A stretch of 64,000 bases of DNA, from assembly GCF_017751145.1 (NCBI RefSeq), contig NZ_CP046640.1, positions 724,137 through 788,136 of the forward strand, given 5' to 3'. Below are positions 7,501-19,000 of this stretch, one piece after another. The stretch is from Iocasia fonsfrigidae. GTDB lineage: Bacteria; Bacillota; Halanaerobiia; Halanaerobiales; DTU029. The stretch's first letter is position 1, and each line of letters begins with the position of its first letter. The notes under the pieces are model-generated. The model did no database searches, was not told the DNA's origin, and worked only from the letters and a program-made list of their open reading frames with translations. A program made the translations under genes and the position numbers.

Positions 7501-10500
7501 CTATCTAAGTAATTCTATCAATCAGGAGACTGGAATGGTAAGAGTAGAATTCAACTGGCCTCCTGCTGTAGATAAGCCGGTTACAGTTAAAAATAGTGGT
7601 ATCGCCAGCTATCTTGTGGAGTTGAAACGGGTAGCAGCCGGGACTACGGATCTTTATGAAACAACTGTTCCTTCAATTATAATTGATCAGCTGGACTTTA
7701 ATGAAGAGCTCAGTTTAAGGGTCAAAGCGATTGATGGAGCCGGTAATCAGGGTCCCTGGTCGGAAACAGTGAGCTGGTTTACAGCTGCAGAACCGACTGC
7801 TTTAGAGCTTGACAGTATAAGTATTGAGGAGCAGTCAGCTGGTCTTTATCAAAAGATGGCCAGGCTCTTAATAGCTCAGGGTGATTTTCAATATTATAAG
7901 ATTCACCGTTTAAATTTAAGTAATACTGCTGAAGAGGAGTTAATTACCCCTGCTATTTACGATAGTTTAGTATATAGTCAGCAGGTGGCTCCCCATCAGC
8001 ATTACCAGTATTTTATTAAAACATATAATGATAATGAGCACTCGACCGATGGCCGGGTTTATGGAATGACTACTGAGCTAACGGTTCCCAATAGCCTGCC
8101 AACGGTTCCAGTGATTGTAGTTTCCGGGGTAAATGAGAACGGCTATTTAAATACAGATACAGCGACTATCAATATTAATAGTACTGATCTCTTTGGCCAT
8201 AGTTTTTCCTACTGTGTTGATTATGATAATGATGATCTAAGTTATCATTTCCTGGTAGAAGAAGATGGTCAACCCTTAATTGATAAGAGTACGACAGTTC
8301 CTTCCCTGGCCTTAAGTAATTTAAAAGAGGGGAGTACATATCAAATCCAGGTAGGGGTTACAGATAAGGTCAAAAATCAGCACGGTGAGTTCGAATATGT
8401 CGCTGCTGATAATTATTCTTTTACTGTAGATACAGAGAGTCCGGTCATTACGATGAGTGAAGCAGCTGCAGACTACGTAGCAGAGCAAGTAATAAAGATC
8501 CAGGCAGTGGATAAACTTAGTCAGCTTAAGAGTATTACATATAAATGGGGTGAAACTGGTCAGCTGCAGGCTGTCCCGGAGAACGGACAGCTCCAGGCCC
8601 TCCATGGTGAGAATAAATTAATAGTAATTGCGGTGGACAAAGCTGGCAATCAGAGCAGTAGCTCCCGGGTCTACCGGGTTGATACTACTGCCCCCAAAAT
8701 AAAGGCTGTTCACTTAGAGGATAGCCAGCAGTATCAGGGTAATTACTTTGTTACTAATGATCAGGAGATCTATCTCAGCCTGGAATTTGCTGAGGATTTA
8801 ACAAATATCAAGGCCTATTATTACGGGTTGATTGATGAAAGCCAGTCCTTAAGCAGTATTACTAGAGATGACTTAACTAAAGTGGAGGTAAACGGGATTA
8901 AGGGTTATACTGGCGAACAGCTGGTTCAGGCTGATTTATCAGTTGATCATAAGTATTATCCGGTCATGATAGTTACTAATAGTGTGGGCCGCTCAACAGC
9001 GATCCAGAAAATAGAACCGGGTTTTTATGTTGATAACAGCAGTCCGGAGATTAAGTTCAGTGTTGAGGGTTTAGTTAATAATCAAAAGGGGAGATTTTTA
9101 ACAGAACCGGGTGGGCTTAAAATCAGCCAGGAAATAAGTGACCAGGAGAGTGGAATTAGGGAAATATATTATGGGATTAGTTCTCAACTTCATGGTGAGA
9201 CCAGCTGGTTTGCCAGCCTGGAGGAACTGAAAAAGGGGACTAATTTCCAGGAAGGGAAGACCTATTACCTGGCAGTTAAAGCAGTTAATAACCTGGGACT
9301 GGTAAACAGTTCCTACTCTGAGGGATTTCTGGTTGATACCGAAAAACCGGAGTTTATTAAATTAATATTGGGAGAGGAATTACCGGCCGGGCTTAACAGC
9401 TATATCCAGCGCCGAAATGATTATCTGCCAGTCAGCTGGCTGGTTAACGACATTTCCAGGATAAGTAAATACTATTATCAGCTCGGGACAGCTAGTGGCC
9501 AAGGAGATATCAGCCGTAATTTCCCTGGGGCTGATCCTGAGGGCTGGCTGGAATATGATTCGACTGCTTATCAGGCTAGCTTTAGAATTAGCAGTCCAGC
9601 TGATACTTATCCTGATGGAATTTATTATCTAACGGTAAAGGCAGTTGATGTGGCAGGTAATGAAAGGGTCAGTACTACAGAAGGAATGGAGATAAATACC
9701 CAGCTGGCTCCGGTTCCGACCATCAGAACAGATGGTTCTTATTTGCCTAGCAAAGACTATCTGCACTTTATTATTGAGATGGTCAATCCAGCACAGGAGA
9801 TTTCAGCTTACTATTACTGGATTGAGGATACTAGTGGTAAGACCGTTTTAGACCGGAAAAAAGTTAAGACAACGGCGGAAATAATAGATGTTGATGAAAA
9901 CGAAGTTTCTTTTCAGGATGGCCAGGCCTATTATATTTATGCTCAGGTACAGTATCTTGATGGTTCATCTTCGGAGAGTGGTTTTGCCCGGGTTAATATT
10001 GATTCAACAGCACCTGAGCTGCTCAGTATTTCGGTGCCGGACTATGCCAGCAAGGAGGAACTGAGTATTAGCTGGGTGGCTGAAGAGGATTATTCCCAGC
10101 TCTCTTATCAGGTCAAGCTGGGGAGTCAGATAAATAGTGGTGATATTCTAGACTGGGTAGATATTGGAACCAGGCAGGAAGCGGTTTTTGATAATTTAGA
10201 TCTTACTGATGGTCAGTTTGTTTATGCCACTATCAAGGCGGTCAATAGTTCTGGTTTGAGTGCTGTTAAGGCCAGTCAGGCTATTGTAATTGACAATACC
10301 TCACCACCAGTGCCAGTGGTAATTGATGGAGGGTTATATAGTATAGATGATCAGCAGTTATCGCTGGATTGGCGCTGGACCCGGCCTGATCCAGAATCAG
10401 GGATTAGAAATTATCAGGTGGCACTCTTAAGCTCCAGAAACATTAATGCTGATACAGCTTGGGTTAATGTTGGGGCAGAACAGACTAATTATACCTTTAA

Positions 10501-13036
10501 ACAGCAGTTAAGAAATGGGCAGAAATATTATATGGCGGTTAAAGCGATCAATGGAGCCGGACTGTCAAGTATGGAGCTTACTGATGGGATAGTGATCGAT
10601 GTTACTAAACCTGCTCCCCCCAGGATCGATGACCATGGGGATTATACTGATAGTCTGACTACACTAGAAGGGACATTTAATGGTTCACTTGACCCGGAAT
10701 CCGGTATTGCCTCTTTCTATTACTCTTTAGGCACCTATAGCTTGCCGGCAAAATTGGTTAAGGAAGAGGAGGTCGGGTCTACGGTAATAAGTAGGAATGA
10801 TCTTAGTCTTCAGGTTGGGGAGGTCTATTTCTTTAAGGCCATGGCTAAAAATCAGGCCGGGTTATTATCAGCCCGGACCAGTAGTAATGGAATTATGGTG
10901 GTTGAGCCAGATAGGCCCAAAGTAAGCAAGATTGAAGACGGTGGGGATTTTACGATCAATAATGATTCCCTAAGTTTTGTCTGGGAGCTTGATGACCCGA
11001 CTGTTCCCTTTGAATCTTATCAATATGCCTTAGTGGATAGTAAAGATGCTGAGATAGCAAACTGGTCTAGTACAAGAAAAAATCAGCTGACCCTAAAAGC
11101 TGAAGATCTATATGGGGAAGGTGGGCTTTTTGAAGACGGAAAGACCTATTATCTGGCTGTTAGGGCAGTCAATATGCTGGGGACTCCGACTACTGTCAAA
11201 ATATCGGATGGGATTACTGTAGATGCTACTCCCCCCACACCGGCAGTACTGGGAGTAGACCGGTATACTAATAATAGTTTTTCTTTGCAGTGGTCCTGTA
11301 CTGATCCTGATACCAAAATTACAGGTTATCAATATGCGATAGGAAGTAGTAGGGGTGGTACAGAGATAACAGAGGGCTGGAGAGCAATTGATCTTAGTCA
11401 TTTAAATCAAGGGGAGAGTAGTGAGCGGATAGACCGTAGTATTAATCTTGCTTTGCAACATGAGGGACGTTATTATCTAACGGTAAAAGCGGTTAATGAA
11501 ACAGGGCTGTGGTCTCAGGAAGCCAGTAGTTCAGTAATTATTGCTGATTTGGAAAAGCCTTCTCTTCCGCTGGTGACTACTGAGTCTAATTCAATACCAA
11601 GTTATGTTAATAAAAAAGACCTGATTGAAAATATTGCCTTTAGTACAGAAGACAGTTTAAGTGGTATTGCTGCTTACCGTTATCAGGTGGTCAGCCGGCA
11701 GGATATCAGTGGGGGTTTAAGCGGTGAGATCAAATATACCGATGATTTTCTTAAGCTATACCAAAACGATGACCTGGATATTGACGGGTTAGAGCTGGTA
11801 GAGGGACAGACGTATTATGTAGCCATTCAGAGTGTTGATCGGACTGGCAACTGGTCCGGGATTGGCTACAGTCAGCCGATTATTGTTGATACCATTAAAC
11901 CTGTTTTAAAATTCAAAACAGAACTGGCTGAACTGGTAAGTAATGATGGTTACATGGAGATAGAGTGGTCGACAAATGAAGGGGGAACTATCTATTACAG
12001 GACAGTACCCCTGGATGAAAATGGTTTACCTCTTAATGAGCCGGCTTTTAGCAGTCAAGTAGTAGTAAACTATAATGATAGTTTTGATTTTCAGGAAAGT
12101 ACTTATGGGAGGTATGAGTTCCAGCTCTATCAGGTGGATCTGGCTGGTAATGCTACCGGGCTTATTAAACAGCTGGTCAGATATAATCAACCACCAGTAG
12201 TCAGTATTAGTGGGGATTCAACTAACTATAAAGGTCATAGTATTAAGTTTACCGGACAGGTTACTGATGATACTGGGCCGGCAAAATATAGTTGGCGGAT
12301 TGGAGACTATCAGGTGGAGAAGGTGGTTGGTGTTGACGAAAAGCCGGCAGAGTTTTCTTATCAGTTCCTGGAGATCGGGACTTATCAACTGGAACTGGAG
12401 GTTGCTGACCATGATGGTGCTGCTACCAAAGAAAGTTGGGAGATAATCATTACCAATACCCTGGAAGGTCCTCTGGTCTTAGATGAAACCTGGAGTGGGG
12501 AGATGCAGATGCGGGGAACAGTGGTGGTTCCAGAGGGGATAAGTCTGACCATTGAACCAGGAACCCTGATTTCTTTTCCGGATAGTGCCTATTTAATAAT
12601 CAAGGGTGAGTTTGAGGCGAGCGGAACTGTTAATATGCCAATAACGATAAGCGGAACATACTGGTCTGGCCTATTAATCAGGCAGACGGCCCAAGTCACT
12701 GAACTTAATTACCTGCTGCTCAGTGAAGCGGAACGGGGTTTGACCCTGGAAAAACAGGATATTACTCTTAAGGATTGTAGTTTGCTGGATAATAAGATCG
12801 GGATCCATCTACATGGTTCTTCACCAGAGATAAATAATTGTAAAATTAGTGGTAACGAGGTCTACGGGGTAAAAGAAGAACTTGCTAGTAAGCCAGTCTT
12901 AGTAGATTGTATTTTTAACAAGAATGGTAATGACTACTATCATTATCTATTGACCAATATTTCCCTGGATAAACTAAATAGTCTGGCGGGTAATTCCGGG
13001 AATCTTAGCCAAGAGGAAGGGGATGACGAGAGATGA
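4550..13036 (+). CDS. Giant secreted multidomain surface protein (WapA-like head, Ig/FN3-like repeats, beta-helix end)
   Basis: I chose the TTG at 4550 (2,828 aa), 6 bp after a GGGGGGG ribosome site. It gives a proper signal peptide (basic MYWRK, then about 20 hydrophobic residues, cut near TMAAEE). Earlier in-frame starts at 4340 and 4511 lie in or next to a palindromic repeat. Residues about 50-300 resemble the N-terminal head of WapA/YD-repeat proteins (EPVHYQDSQGNWQPIDTTI). The middle (about 400-2600) is a long series of Ig/FN3-like beta-sandwich repeats with recurring phrases such as YYLTVKAV(D/N) and VDT(T/E)xP. The last 190 residues (about 2640-2828) look like a right-handed parallel beta-helix. 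There is no anchor motif and no YD repeats. The stop overlaps the ATG of the Rhs gene (ATGA), so the two are translationally coupled and probably act as a pair. Adhesin or delivery scaffold are possible roles. Confidence 0.8.
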   Translation: MYWRKSLLIICFFLIALFLVNLLTMAAEEIDNTTTVYELWQEMNEEESELKTAVLSEKQETAGEEIIEERGRYTKTFQQLGRKEMILYTEPVHYQDSQGNWQPIDTTIKKESSVKNMSKALAISNENSAYEDAIYDNDFKMKFARKLEQGIELSQGDYSLKIKLPGASSKYNEVKGSMKKYVEVWDNVDIQYNAFYDMLKESIILKNKEARNTFDFQLEMNTELSLKETEEGLILSDPATGDEIFELGRLFVFDKNTVEADYEHVDWQYQQQGKVINLQVVVDKEWLESSERSFPVVLDPWIKKISVSGSTKRRYWNFKEDKDQIIKWQAMIDTKSTGHRHSTKEHGIFYIKDLTTNSNLIYVKKGYKNDWSGSGYLSIKGNHNYQLFVQRYRLKAKRPGNPYYKRGTTWAKITFYDEPTLNPVTPKLLDQKGNTKYYPSLSKLNWTYSDPQGFAQQKVNIVVQKKGDSGVWANFLTTNDLNYSAQNYPVNNEQFTTDEYRWRIKGYNSKIWSDYSYWSNFMVDKLPPWPANGFGFAASLNLTKASKEETIRDAYSQGKKLAYTLEWNKFVDTDENQPVGSGLKEQILQYKQDGKGWQELSRPGPGQAATNFIVDWNSNYKFRIKAEDHVGNTSVWYPGSSNYAEFSTPSKPTRFKEIQFIDNKIKVEFYCHKLANAYQIKWKNTADDSIKGQTEWIKIPADYTGETYTYTIAPREIGFKYNQDYEISIATCNTENDELIVYNDPTSFQVANQPPLTPELKSPAADSYLTTTNLKLCGEKTSDPDGQQISYIFIVESLTSNQASELEWVKYGEYAGTVSEKGVETPVVLKDGHYRWKLRATDGLVDSDSVYRELYIDTTAPKTPVFQLQTTTGETISSTKQSQLLIYLEDYSRDYEQYPYPADQERINDLAIFKISSNLDQTMTVNKSELVNDQFIYQLEEVNGEHQLTVTSVDRAGNKASSTKSIIYDDQKPAKITFTEETSSYLSNSINQETGMVRVEFNWPPAVDKPVTVKNSGIASYLVELKRVAAGTTDLYETTVPSIIIDQLDFNEELSLRVKAIDGAGNQGPWSETVSWFTAAEPTALELDSISIEEQSAGLYQKMARLLIAQGDFQYYKIHRLNLSNTAEEELITPAIYDSLVYSQQVAPHQHYQYFIKTYNDNEHSTDGRVYGMTTELTVPNSLPTVPVIVVSGVNENGYLNTDTATININSTDLFGHSFSYCVDYDNDDLSYHFLVEEDGQPLIDKSTTVPSLALSNLKEGSTYQIQVGVTDKVKNQHGEFEYVAADNYSFTVDTESPVITMSEAAADYVAEQVIKIQAVDKLSQLKSITYKWGETGQLQAVPENGQLQALHGENKLIVIAVDKAGNQSSSSRVYRVDTTAPKIKAVHLEDSQQYQGNYFVTNDQEIYLSLEFAEDLTNIKAYYYGLIDESQSLSSITRDDLTKVEVNGIKGYTGEQLVQADLSVDHKYYPVMIVTNSVGRSTAIQKIEPGFYVDNSSPEIKFSVEGLVNNQKGRFLTEPGGLKISQEISDQESGIREIYYGISSQLHGETSWFASLEELKKGTNFQEGKTYYLAVKAVNNLGLVNSSYSEGFLVDTEKPEFIKLILGEELPAGLNSYIQRRNDYLPVSWLVNDISRISKYYYQLGTASGQGDISRNFPGADPEGWLEYDSTAYQASFRISSPADTYPDGIYYLTVKAVDVAGNERVSTTEGMEINTQLAPVPTIRTDGSYLPSKDYLHFIIEMVNPAQEISAYYYWIEDTSGKTVLDRKKVKTTAEIIDVDENEVSFQDGQAYYIYAQVQYLDGSSSESGFARVNIDSTAPELLSISVPDYASKEELSISWVAEEDYSQLSYQVKLGSQINSGDILDWVDIGTRQEAVFDNLDLTDGQFVYATIKAVNSSGLSAVKASQAIVIDNTSPPVPVVIDGGLYSIDDQQLSLDWRWTRPDPESGIRNYQVALLSSRNINADTAWVNVGAEQTNYTFKQQLRNGQKYYMAVKAINGAGLSSMELTDGIVIDVTKPAPPRIDDHGDYTDSLTTLEGTFNGSLDPESGIASFYYSLGTYSLPAKLVKEEEVGSTVISRNDLSLQVGEVYFFKAMAKNQAGLLSARTSSNGIMVVEPDRPKVSKIEDGGDFTINNDSLSFVWELDDPTVPFESYQYALVDSKDAEIANWSSTRKNQLTLKAEDLYGEGGLFEDGKTYYLAVRAVNMLGTPTTVKISDGITVDATPPTPAVLGVDRYTNNSFSLQWSCTDPDTKITGYQYAIGSSRGGTEITEGWRAIDLSHLNQGESSERIDRSINLALQHEGRYYLTVKAVNETGLWSQEASSSVIIADLEKPSLPLVTTESNSIPSYVNKKDLIENIAFSTEDSLSGIAAYRYQVVSRQDISGGLSGEIKYTDDFLKLYQNDDLDIDGLELVEGQTYYVAIQSVDRTGNWSGIGYSQPIIVDTIKPVLKFKTELAELVSNDGYMEIEWSTNEGGTIYYRTVPLDENGLPLNEPAFSSQVVVNYNDSFDFQESTYGRYEFQLYQVDLAGNATGLIKQLVRYNQPPVVSISGDSTNYKGHSIKFTGQVTDDTGPAKYSWRIGDYQVEKVVGVDEKPAEFSYQFLEIGTYQLELEVADHDGAATKESWEIIITNTLEGPLVLDETWSGEMQMRGTVVVPEGISLTIEPGTLISFPDSAYLIIKGEFEASGTVNMPITISGTYWSGLLIRQTAQVTELNYLLLSEAERGLTLEKQDITLKDCSLLDNKIGIHLHGSSPEINNCKISGNEVYGVKEELASKPVLVDCIFNKNGNDYYHYLLTNISLDKLNSLAGNSGNLSQEEGDDER

Positions 13037-16000
13037 AAGGATTAAATAAAGAGCTGTTGTTTGTTCTTATCCTGCTACTGGGAATAGTAGTTCCGGTAAT
13101 GGCAGGTAATCAATATATAGGGGTAGAGAGTGTGCTGAGCGGGATTAATGCTGACCCCGCCCACCCGGCACTCTATCTAGTAGATGGTAAGCAGGATAGC
13201 TACTGGGGGTTTAAAGCAACAGAGGGACAGGCCTGGGCAGAGATTAGACTGGAAGGGGAGACCCTGGTTCAAGCCCTGGAGATAAATGGTTATCTGGCTG
13301 CTGAAAGTGAGCTGATGGTAGAGTACTATCGAGATAATCACTGGTTACCCTTCCTGGCGCCAACGGTAAATCAGCTTAGTAAGGAAACCCTGCTTGATCT
13401 ATCCTCTGACCAGATAGTGACTGACCGGGTCAGGCTGTCGGTCTCAGGAAGGGGGATGGCGGCCTCTTATCTAAGAGAGCTTAAATTACTGGGCATTCCT
13501 GCTGCTGAATATTATCACCGGATTAAACCTCGCGGGATTGAGGCTTCAGCCAATACTGACCCTGTCTATGCGGCAGATTTTTTACTTGATGGAAATACCT
13601 ATACTTGCTGGCAGACAGAAAAAGAGAGCAAAGACTGGCAGGACAGGAAGTTTGATGAAGTCCTAGAGGAACTTAGCGGGATAGTAAGAGAACAGAATAG
13701 TAATAAAAGTCAAAAGGGCAATAATAGTCAGCAGACTACTGCTGAAGTGGAATTTGACTTAGGTGGAGTATATACTTTAGATAATATCAAACTCTATCTA
13801 TCCAATCATTCTAAAGGGACGATAGAATTACATACATATCAGAAGGGAAACTGGCAGCATTTAGACAGTATAGATTCAATCCTGGCAAATAACAGAGCAG
13901 ACTGGTACCGCCTGGATTTAAAAGACCGTAATGTAAGTACTGACCGGATAAAATTAATTGTTACTGGCTATGGTGGAGAACTTGGTGGGATAGGTGAAGT
14001 TGAGTTCTGGGGAACAGGTAATTACTATGGAGAAACCCCGGTACTAATCGGCATGCAACAGCCTCACCAACTGGACCAGGCTGTTAACAGTCAATTTGAA
14101 TTAGCTGCAGATAATATTAAAGAATATACCCTGGAACTGGCAGTAAAAGAAAACAGTGCTGCAGCACTAACTGTAGAACTAAACGGTAAGGAAATAAGCC
14201 TGAAACCAGCTTTTCACTTAAGGGATTATACAGTATATAAAAAGAAGTTAACAAAAGAAAATCTCTGGGCAGGTAAAAACTACCTGAAAGTACAGCCCAA
14301 AGATAATTTAACACTGGTTAATGCCAGATTGAATAATATAAAAGAGACAAATACTGACCCTGAGTTGGGAGATGGACGTTTATTTGGACCAGCTAACAAT
14401 TCAAGTGAAATAACAGTTAAGCTGGACAGGCAGGAAATATCACTTCCAGCATTTCCAGTTTTCCTTAAACCCCCCTATATTCCGGGGAGTGGTTCAAGAA
14501 AAATAGAGAACTGGAATGGCCCGACAGTAATAGACCATGATCTCAGTTATGATACCCTGATTGTTAATACTGAATTGCAGCTAGATACTAGCTATGGAGA
14601 TATATCTATCATTGTTAAAGAATTAAAGATGGGTTCTAATGCCAGTATTTCTGTTACTGGTCCCGGTCAGGCCTATCTATACCTGGCTGGTGATCTACAG
14701 CTAAGTAGTGGTAGCAGGATCAATGGTGCCGGGAAGACTGAGTCCCTGGAGATTTATCATACTGGGAGCAGGGTCTATATTGAGGGTGGTGTTGGTGGTC
14801 AGGAGCAGTATAAAATTGCTGCTAATCTCTATACCATGGCTGATGAGGTTTTTATCCAGAATGGGGCCAGCTTTAAGGGTAAGCTCTATGCTATGAAGGG
14901 AAATATAACTATCAGGGGAGGGATCACTGCTTCTGAATTAATCTATGCTAAGACTGGTGTAGTAAGAATTACCGGTGGAGCCAGGGTTAATGGTCAGCTG
15001 ATCTCTAGCGGGAAACGGCTCGAGATACTTGGGGGCAGTACCTTCACTGCTGTCAGGTCTGGGGAAGGAATCCTGGCTCCTGAAGCTGAGATTTATCTTG
15101 ACCAGGGGGCAATGGTCAATGGTCAGATCCTGGCTAACCCGGAGCGGGTACATATTGGTAATATTAACCCGCAGTCCTGCTATAAGATACCGCAGACCGG
15201 TAAGCGGGAAAATAGATATATAGAAGAGCTAAGTATTTATTCCCGGGAGGATAATCCCCGGCTTAGTCTCTATGCCTTGGTGGATAATAGCTGGCGGGAG
15301 CTGGAACAGACAGCTCTTGGCTTGAAGAGTATAGTTTTTAAAAGCTATCTGAAAACAGATAAACTCTTAATTAAAAATTCACAGGGGATCCCGTTGAGCG
15401 AGTTAGTAGTAAAATATAGTAGTGAAAATCAACGGGAACCAGAAGTGGAGATCCTACAGCCAAGCGATAATCAGCAGTTAAATCCTCAGGAACTAGCCCG
15501 GGGGAAAATCATTGCTTATGTTGACAATCCTGATACGGAAGTCACGATCAATGGTCAGCAGGCCTATCACCGGGGCCATTATTTCTGGTTGGAGGCAAAT
15601 AGGTGTGGGGCCAGTGTTAATCAGGCCCATAAAATAAGAGCTCTGGCCCGGGATAATAAGGGGCGGGTAAATTATGATTTAGCGACTATTTATCTGGCTA
15701 ATCAGGTTTTGATTGATCTAAATTTAAGTGAGGGGATATTCTATACTGACCAGGATAGCTTGGTTTTGAGCGGTAGTATTAGCCCTCCTTTGAACCAATT
15801 AAGAATCAATGGAGAAGAGGTTAAGCTCTCCGGGCAAAAATTCGATCAAAAGATCGACTTAAAACCTGGGTTAAATCTGTTAAAAATAGAGGCGGCTAAA
15901 TTAAACTGGCAGGGTGATCCGGAATACAGCCGGGTAATTTACCGCAAGGTAGTACGGCTTGAACCGCTTGAGTTAAGGGTTGATTCACCGTTAGATGGGT

Positions 16001-19000
16001 ATTATACCAAAGCAGACAGTATTGTAGTCAGCGGGATGGTCAGTGGGCTTGGTGAACTGACTGTTAGTGTAAACGGAGAGGAGACAGTTCTGGAAGGCGG
16101 ATTATTTTCTTCCCGGCTAGTAGAACTGAATGAAGGTAATAATACCATCAAGATAGCAGCCGCTAATGAGTTAGGCCAGCTTAGCCAAGAGATAAGAGTG
16201 ATTAAGGATACTGTTGCCCCGGTCTTAGCGGAGATTTCGCCGGCAGATGGCTATATTTCGCCTAGCTCTACTTTAATCATCAGTGGTCAGGTTTCAGACC
16301 GGAGCCCGGTTCAGGTCTATGTCAATGGCAGGATTTCAACTTTAACTGGCAGTGATTTTAAAAAGCAGCTTAGCTTTAAAGATGGACAGCAGCAGCTAAC
16401 GCTTAGGGCCATCGATCAGGCCGGTAATGAATCGTTCTATCAATTTAATGTCCTGGTAGATACTGTTCCCCCGGCTGCTTTCACGGTCCAGGCTAAACCA
16501 GCAGATTGGAGTGCTAATACCCAACCAGTAATTAGTTTTGAGACTAGTGATCAGACCAGTGGGATCAGCCATTATGAATTAAAAATAGATGAGGGGGCTT
16601 ATCTGGAGGTTGCCAGTCCTTATCAGCTGCCTGTTCAGCCTGATGGTGAACATTTAGTGACCGTAAAGGCTATTGATAATGCTGGGCTGGAGACAGTCAG
16701 TTCTACCAGGGTATATATAGATACAACTCCCCCTGAAACCCCGGAAAACCTGCGGGTTATCCCTGCTGATGGACGAATAACCTTGAAATGGGATCCTTCT
16801 TCAGAAGATGTTGTGGAATATCAGGTTAGCAGAAATTCCGGGAAAGACGGTGGTAGTGATGAGCAGAACGAATCTTATACGGTCAGCAAAGAGGAATTTA
16901 CTGATAGTAATCTGACTAATGGGGATATTTATAGCTACCGGGTAGTAGCAATTGACAGGGCAGCCAATCAGAGTAAAGCGACAGGCTGGAAAACGGGTAT
17001 AGTAGGTCTGGCTGAGACAAGCTATGATCGAGAAAAAGGGGCCCTGCTGGAATATGATAATCTGGCCCTGGCCCTGCCGAAAGAACAGCTGCCGGAAGAG
17101 ATAGATAGAATAACTGTCACCGAAATAAGCAGTGCAGAGCTGGAAGAGGAGATGATCTATCCCCAGGTCGGGCCGATTTATGAAATCTCTGCCTATAAAG
17201 AGGGCAGTAATACTCCAGAGGAAAACATGGCCTTAGAGAACGGCTATCTAGCCAGGATAAAATATGAGGAAAGTCAGCTGCCAGAGGGTTTCCCTGAACA
17301 TAATCTGGGGGTATACCACTATGACCCCATGTTTGGTAAATGGTTTAAACTTCCCAGCACTGGTGTTGATGTGAAAAACAACTATATCTATTTTATCACC
17401 AACCATTTTAGTTCTTTTTCTGTCCAGTCTACTATCATCCAGGACCTGACAGCTCAGGAGTATAAAGATACGGGTTATTCTCCTTTAAAAAGCTATTCCA
17501 AACATGAGGCGGTTACAGTATCACCCCAATTTGGTACAGCCAGTACTGAAGCAACAGAACTGGTTTTACCAGGGAGGAATGGTTTTGATTTTGTCTTGAA
17601 AAGGAGATATGATACGGCAACAGCCCGTAATGATGCCTTTGCTCTGGCGATAAATGCCAAGATCGGGATCAATATCTTGGGTTCAGATAACAATGTACAG
17701 GATTATGATACACTTAAGAAAATAGTTGATGCCTTTAAAGCAAAGACTAATTGGGCCAATGAGGCCAAAAAAAACCTATTGCAGATGCTGGAAAAATATT
17801 TGTTTAATCAGGGGGATTTTGCATACTCTACTGGACAGGGCTGGAGGTTAAATATACCATATATCAAGGCAGCCAACAGCACCTTGATTCTGCGGACAGC
17901 TGAAGGTAGTATGCACTATATCAATGAAATGAAACTGGTCGATATCCCGGTATTTGTCCCCAATGCCTACCGGGAACTGGTTTTTGAGCAACATGAAGGG
18001 GCAGACTTTACTTTAAGAGTAAAACAGGTATATTCACCGGTAGATTTTGTCCAGTTGGTTGGACTAGCAGGGGCCAAGGGTGACCCACAGAAAAATAGAA
18101 ATGCTATTAAAAGCCGCTGGTATAGTTCTGGCTATACCCTGATTTTAAAAGACGGGACTAGCTATCAAATGGACGGTCTGGGCCGGACCACAGCAATGGT
18201 CGATGCCACCGGCGCAAATAAAATAGAATATCATTATGATGGTAGGCATTTAGACTATATCAAAGACTCGATGGGCAGAAAGATTCGTTTTCAATACAGG
18301 AGTGATCTATTATGGCCCCGGATAAAAAAAGTCTGGCTAGAAAATGACCCTCAGGGTAGAGAAATAAAATATGATGTTGGTCGGGACAATTTACTAGATG
18401 ATGTCCAGGATGTAGCCGGCAGGGTTAGCAAATACAAGTATGATACCCGGCTCTTATATGCCGGAGAGGCTGGAGCCAAATTAAATCTAGGCCGGTTAAT
18501 CTTAAAAATAATTGCCAGTGAACTGGTGGGCCCGGCTGCTTCTATCTTTGGCGGCGCTGATATAGAACTATATGGTAGTCTTCAGGCCCAACTGGTCTTC
18601 CCCCTGGAGGAAATAAGCGCTCCCGGCCAGGGGATAAGCAAGATTAAATATCGGCAGGCTACACTAATGCATGGTAGTTGTGATATAGACTGGTTTTTTA
18701 TTATACCAAAATCTATTACCTTGAGTGTGGAACTGGAACAATACCTCTTAACTAAAAGGGTAGAGGTATATCTTGATAGTAGTCATAAAGTCAGAACCAC
18801 CAGTTATGATTATGATTTTGACTATTACAAATGGCAGCAGCCCATGAACTACCAGACAGTAGAAAGCGATGGCCAGCGTGAGACGGTCTATAAGTATCAG
18901 CCTGTAGTCCAGAAACGCTACAGGTGGGAAGACAAATCATATGATACAAAATCCGGGGTAAGTATCTCTTTCCCGGCACAGTTATGGACCAAACATGCCC